DNA of 42,312 nucleotides, from assembly GCF_000473065.1 (NCBI RefSeq), contig NZ_AXAZ01000074.1, forward strand, positions 1 to 42,312, in the 5' to 3' direction. Each line of letters begins with the position of its first letter. The first letter of the stretch is position 1. This document shows positions 41,922-42,312 of the stretch, in pieces. Position numbers and translations under genes: made by a program. A model generated the notes under the pieces. It was not told where the DNA came from. It ran no database searches and was given only the letters and a program-made list of their open reading frames with translations. This stretch comes from Bradyrhizobium sp. WSM1743. GTDB lineage: Bacteria; Pseudomonadota; Alphaproteobacteria; Rhizobiales; Xanthobacteraceae.

Positions 41922-42134
41922 TCAGCTGGCGATTGCCGGAAGGCTGACGGTTGGATCATCGCTCAACGGCGCGATGGTTTCCAGCGTCATGTAGCGGGCA
42001 CGCTGGACGGCCCATTCATCGTTCTGTTCGAGCAGGATCGCGCCGATGAGACGGACAATGGCGTCCTCATTGGGGAAGATGCCGATGACCTCGGTCCGCC
42101 GCTTGATCTCGCAGTTAAGGCGCTCGATTGGGTT
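41922..42134 (-). mobile_element. IS256-family transposase, C-terminal fragment
   Basis: On the minus strand TNPIERLNCEIKRRTEVIG followed by IFPNEDAIVRLIGAILLEQNDEW and the tail RARYMTLETIAP is the highly conserved C-terminus of Mutator/IS256-type DDE transposases, holding the late helical region after the catalytic Glu. Only about 70 of the usual ~400 residues remain. Before the Thr at 42134 the sequence stops matching, so the 5' part has been lost by deletion or replacement. The stop at 41922 is the natural one. Confidence 0.85.
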
Positions 42135-42312
42135 GGTAACCGGTATGAGATGTCTCGGTGCCAACGTTCCCGCTGCGGTGTTCTACATCGTGGCGTATGG
42201 TGCGACCATCGGGACAGAGGCACCGGGAGCACGAAGTGCGGGCAGGCCGATGTTATTCGATGAGCCGAGAGCTCGAGTTAGTAGCTGGCCGCCTCTGCGA
42301 CTCGCCCGGTTG
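42135..42312. other. Sequence past the IS256 break, unidentified
   Basis: A plus-strand frame reads ANVPAAVFYIVAYGATIGTE and then loses sense. This vaguely recalls a helix of NADH-quinone oxidoreductase subunit N (NuoN-like), with decay after it. The match is too short to call a gene; it only marks the junction where IS256 sequence ends. Confidence 0.2.

Noticed and set aside
1..42312. CRISPR arrays, tRNA or rRNA genes, integrase-type att sites
   Set aside because: No regularly spaced short repeats, no cloverleaf-like segments and no rRNA signatures were seen on reading through; the IS and ERF fragments are the only mobile-element traces.

Overview
The window is high-GC alphaproteobacterial DNA, most probably Bradyrhizobium or a close Nitrobacteraceae relative. 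This rests on codon use, on the style of the small lineage hypotheticals, on the RTX-type M10 peptidase and on the IS types; no rRNA or tRNA is present to confirm it. About 37 kb is a surface-polysaccharide (O-antigen type) locus. Its logic is Wzx/Wzy: one flippase (16855-18420) and two tandem polymerase-like membrane proteins (9336-12012), with no Wzm/Wzt ABC exporter.

Layout. 1-2270 is a graveyard: a truncated IS3-family orfA, a decayed lineage-specific gene, an intact gmhB phosphatase, a 5' remnant of an ERF recombinase gene, and a small membrane-anchored hypothetical. 2449-4456 makes GDP-4-keto-6-deoxymannose and GDP-L-fucose (gmd, fcl). 4668-5195 is a second, broken gmhB, followed by a GT4 glycosyltransferase. 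6391-9029 is a wlbA-wlbB-wlbC type module for a 2,3-diamino-uronic acid (UDP-GlcNAc3NAcA), lacking the UDP-GlcNAc 6-dehydrogenase. 9336-16848 is a seven-gene plus-strand run: two polymerase candidates, a glycosyltransferase, a cupin, a perosamine-synthase-like aminotransferase, a methyltransferase and a GT4. 16855-18420 is the flippase and 18590-19921 a ceramidase-like hydrolase.

19979-24521 is a minus-strand operon of AAC(3)-type acyltransferase, acyl carrier protein, FkbH, methyltransferase and VOC protein. I read it as a dedicated pathway that builds a glycerate-derived acyl group on an ACP and transfers it to an amino sugar. 24788-25747 is a GtrB/ArnC-type GT2. 25752-28397 pairs a split transketolase with an NAD-dependent epimerase/reductase. 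28573-30406 encodes a sulfotransferase-like protein and an APH-fold kinase. 30407-32241 is rfbF-rfbG, making CDP-4-keto-6-deoxyglucose. CDP-keto-sugar enzymes plus a two-subunit transketolase suggest a two-carbon-branched sugar, which is the most interesting hypothesis here.

32464-41577 holds three large GT-C-like membrane proteins, an acyltransferase-3 O-acylase and a secreted M10/RTX metalloprotease with three copies of a ~115-residue repeat. The right end (41850-42134) is a truncated IS256-family transposase with a probable terminal repeat. The locus is thus bracketed by insertion-sequence debris, as expected for an exchangeable O-antigen island. Many genes overlap by 1-4 bases (GTGA, ATGA, TTGA, TGATG) and use GTG or TTG starts; several starts below are placed on that basis.
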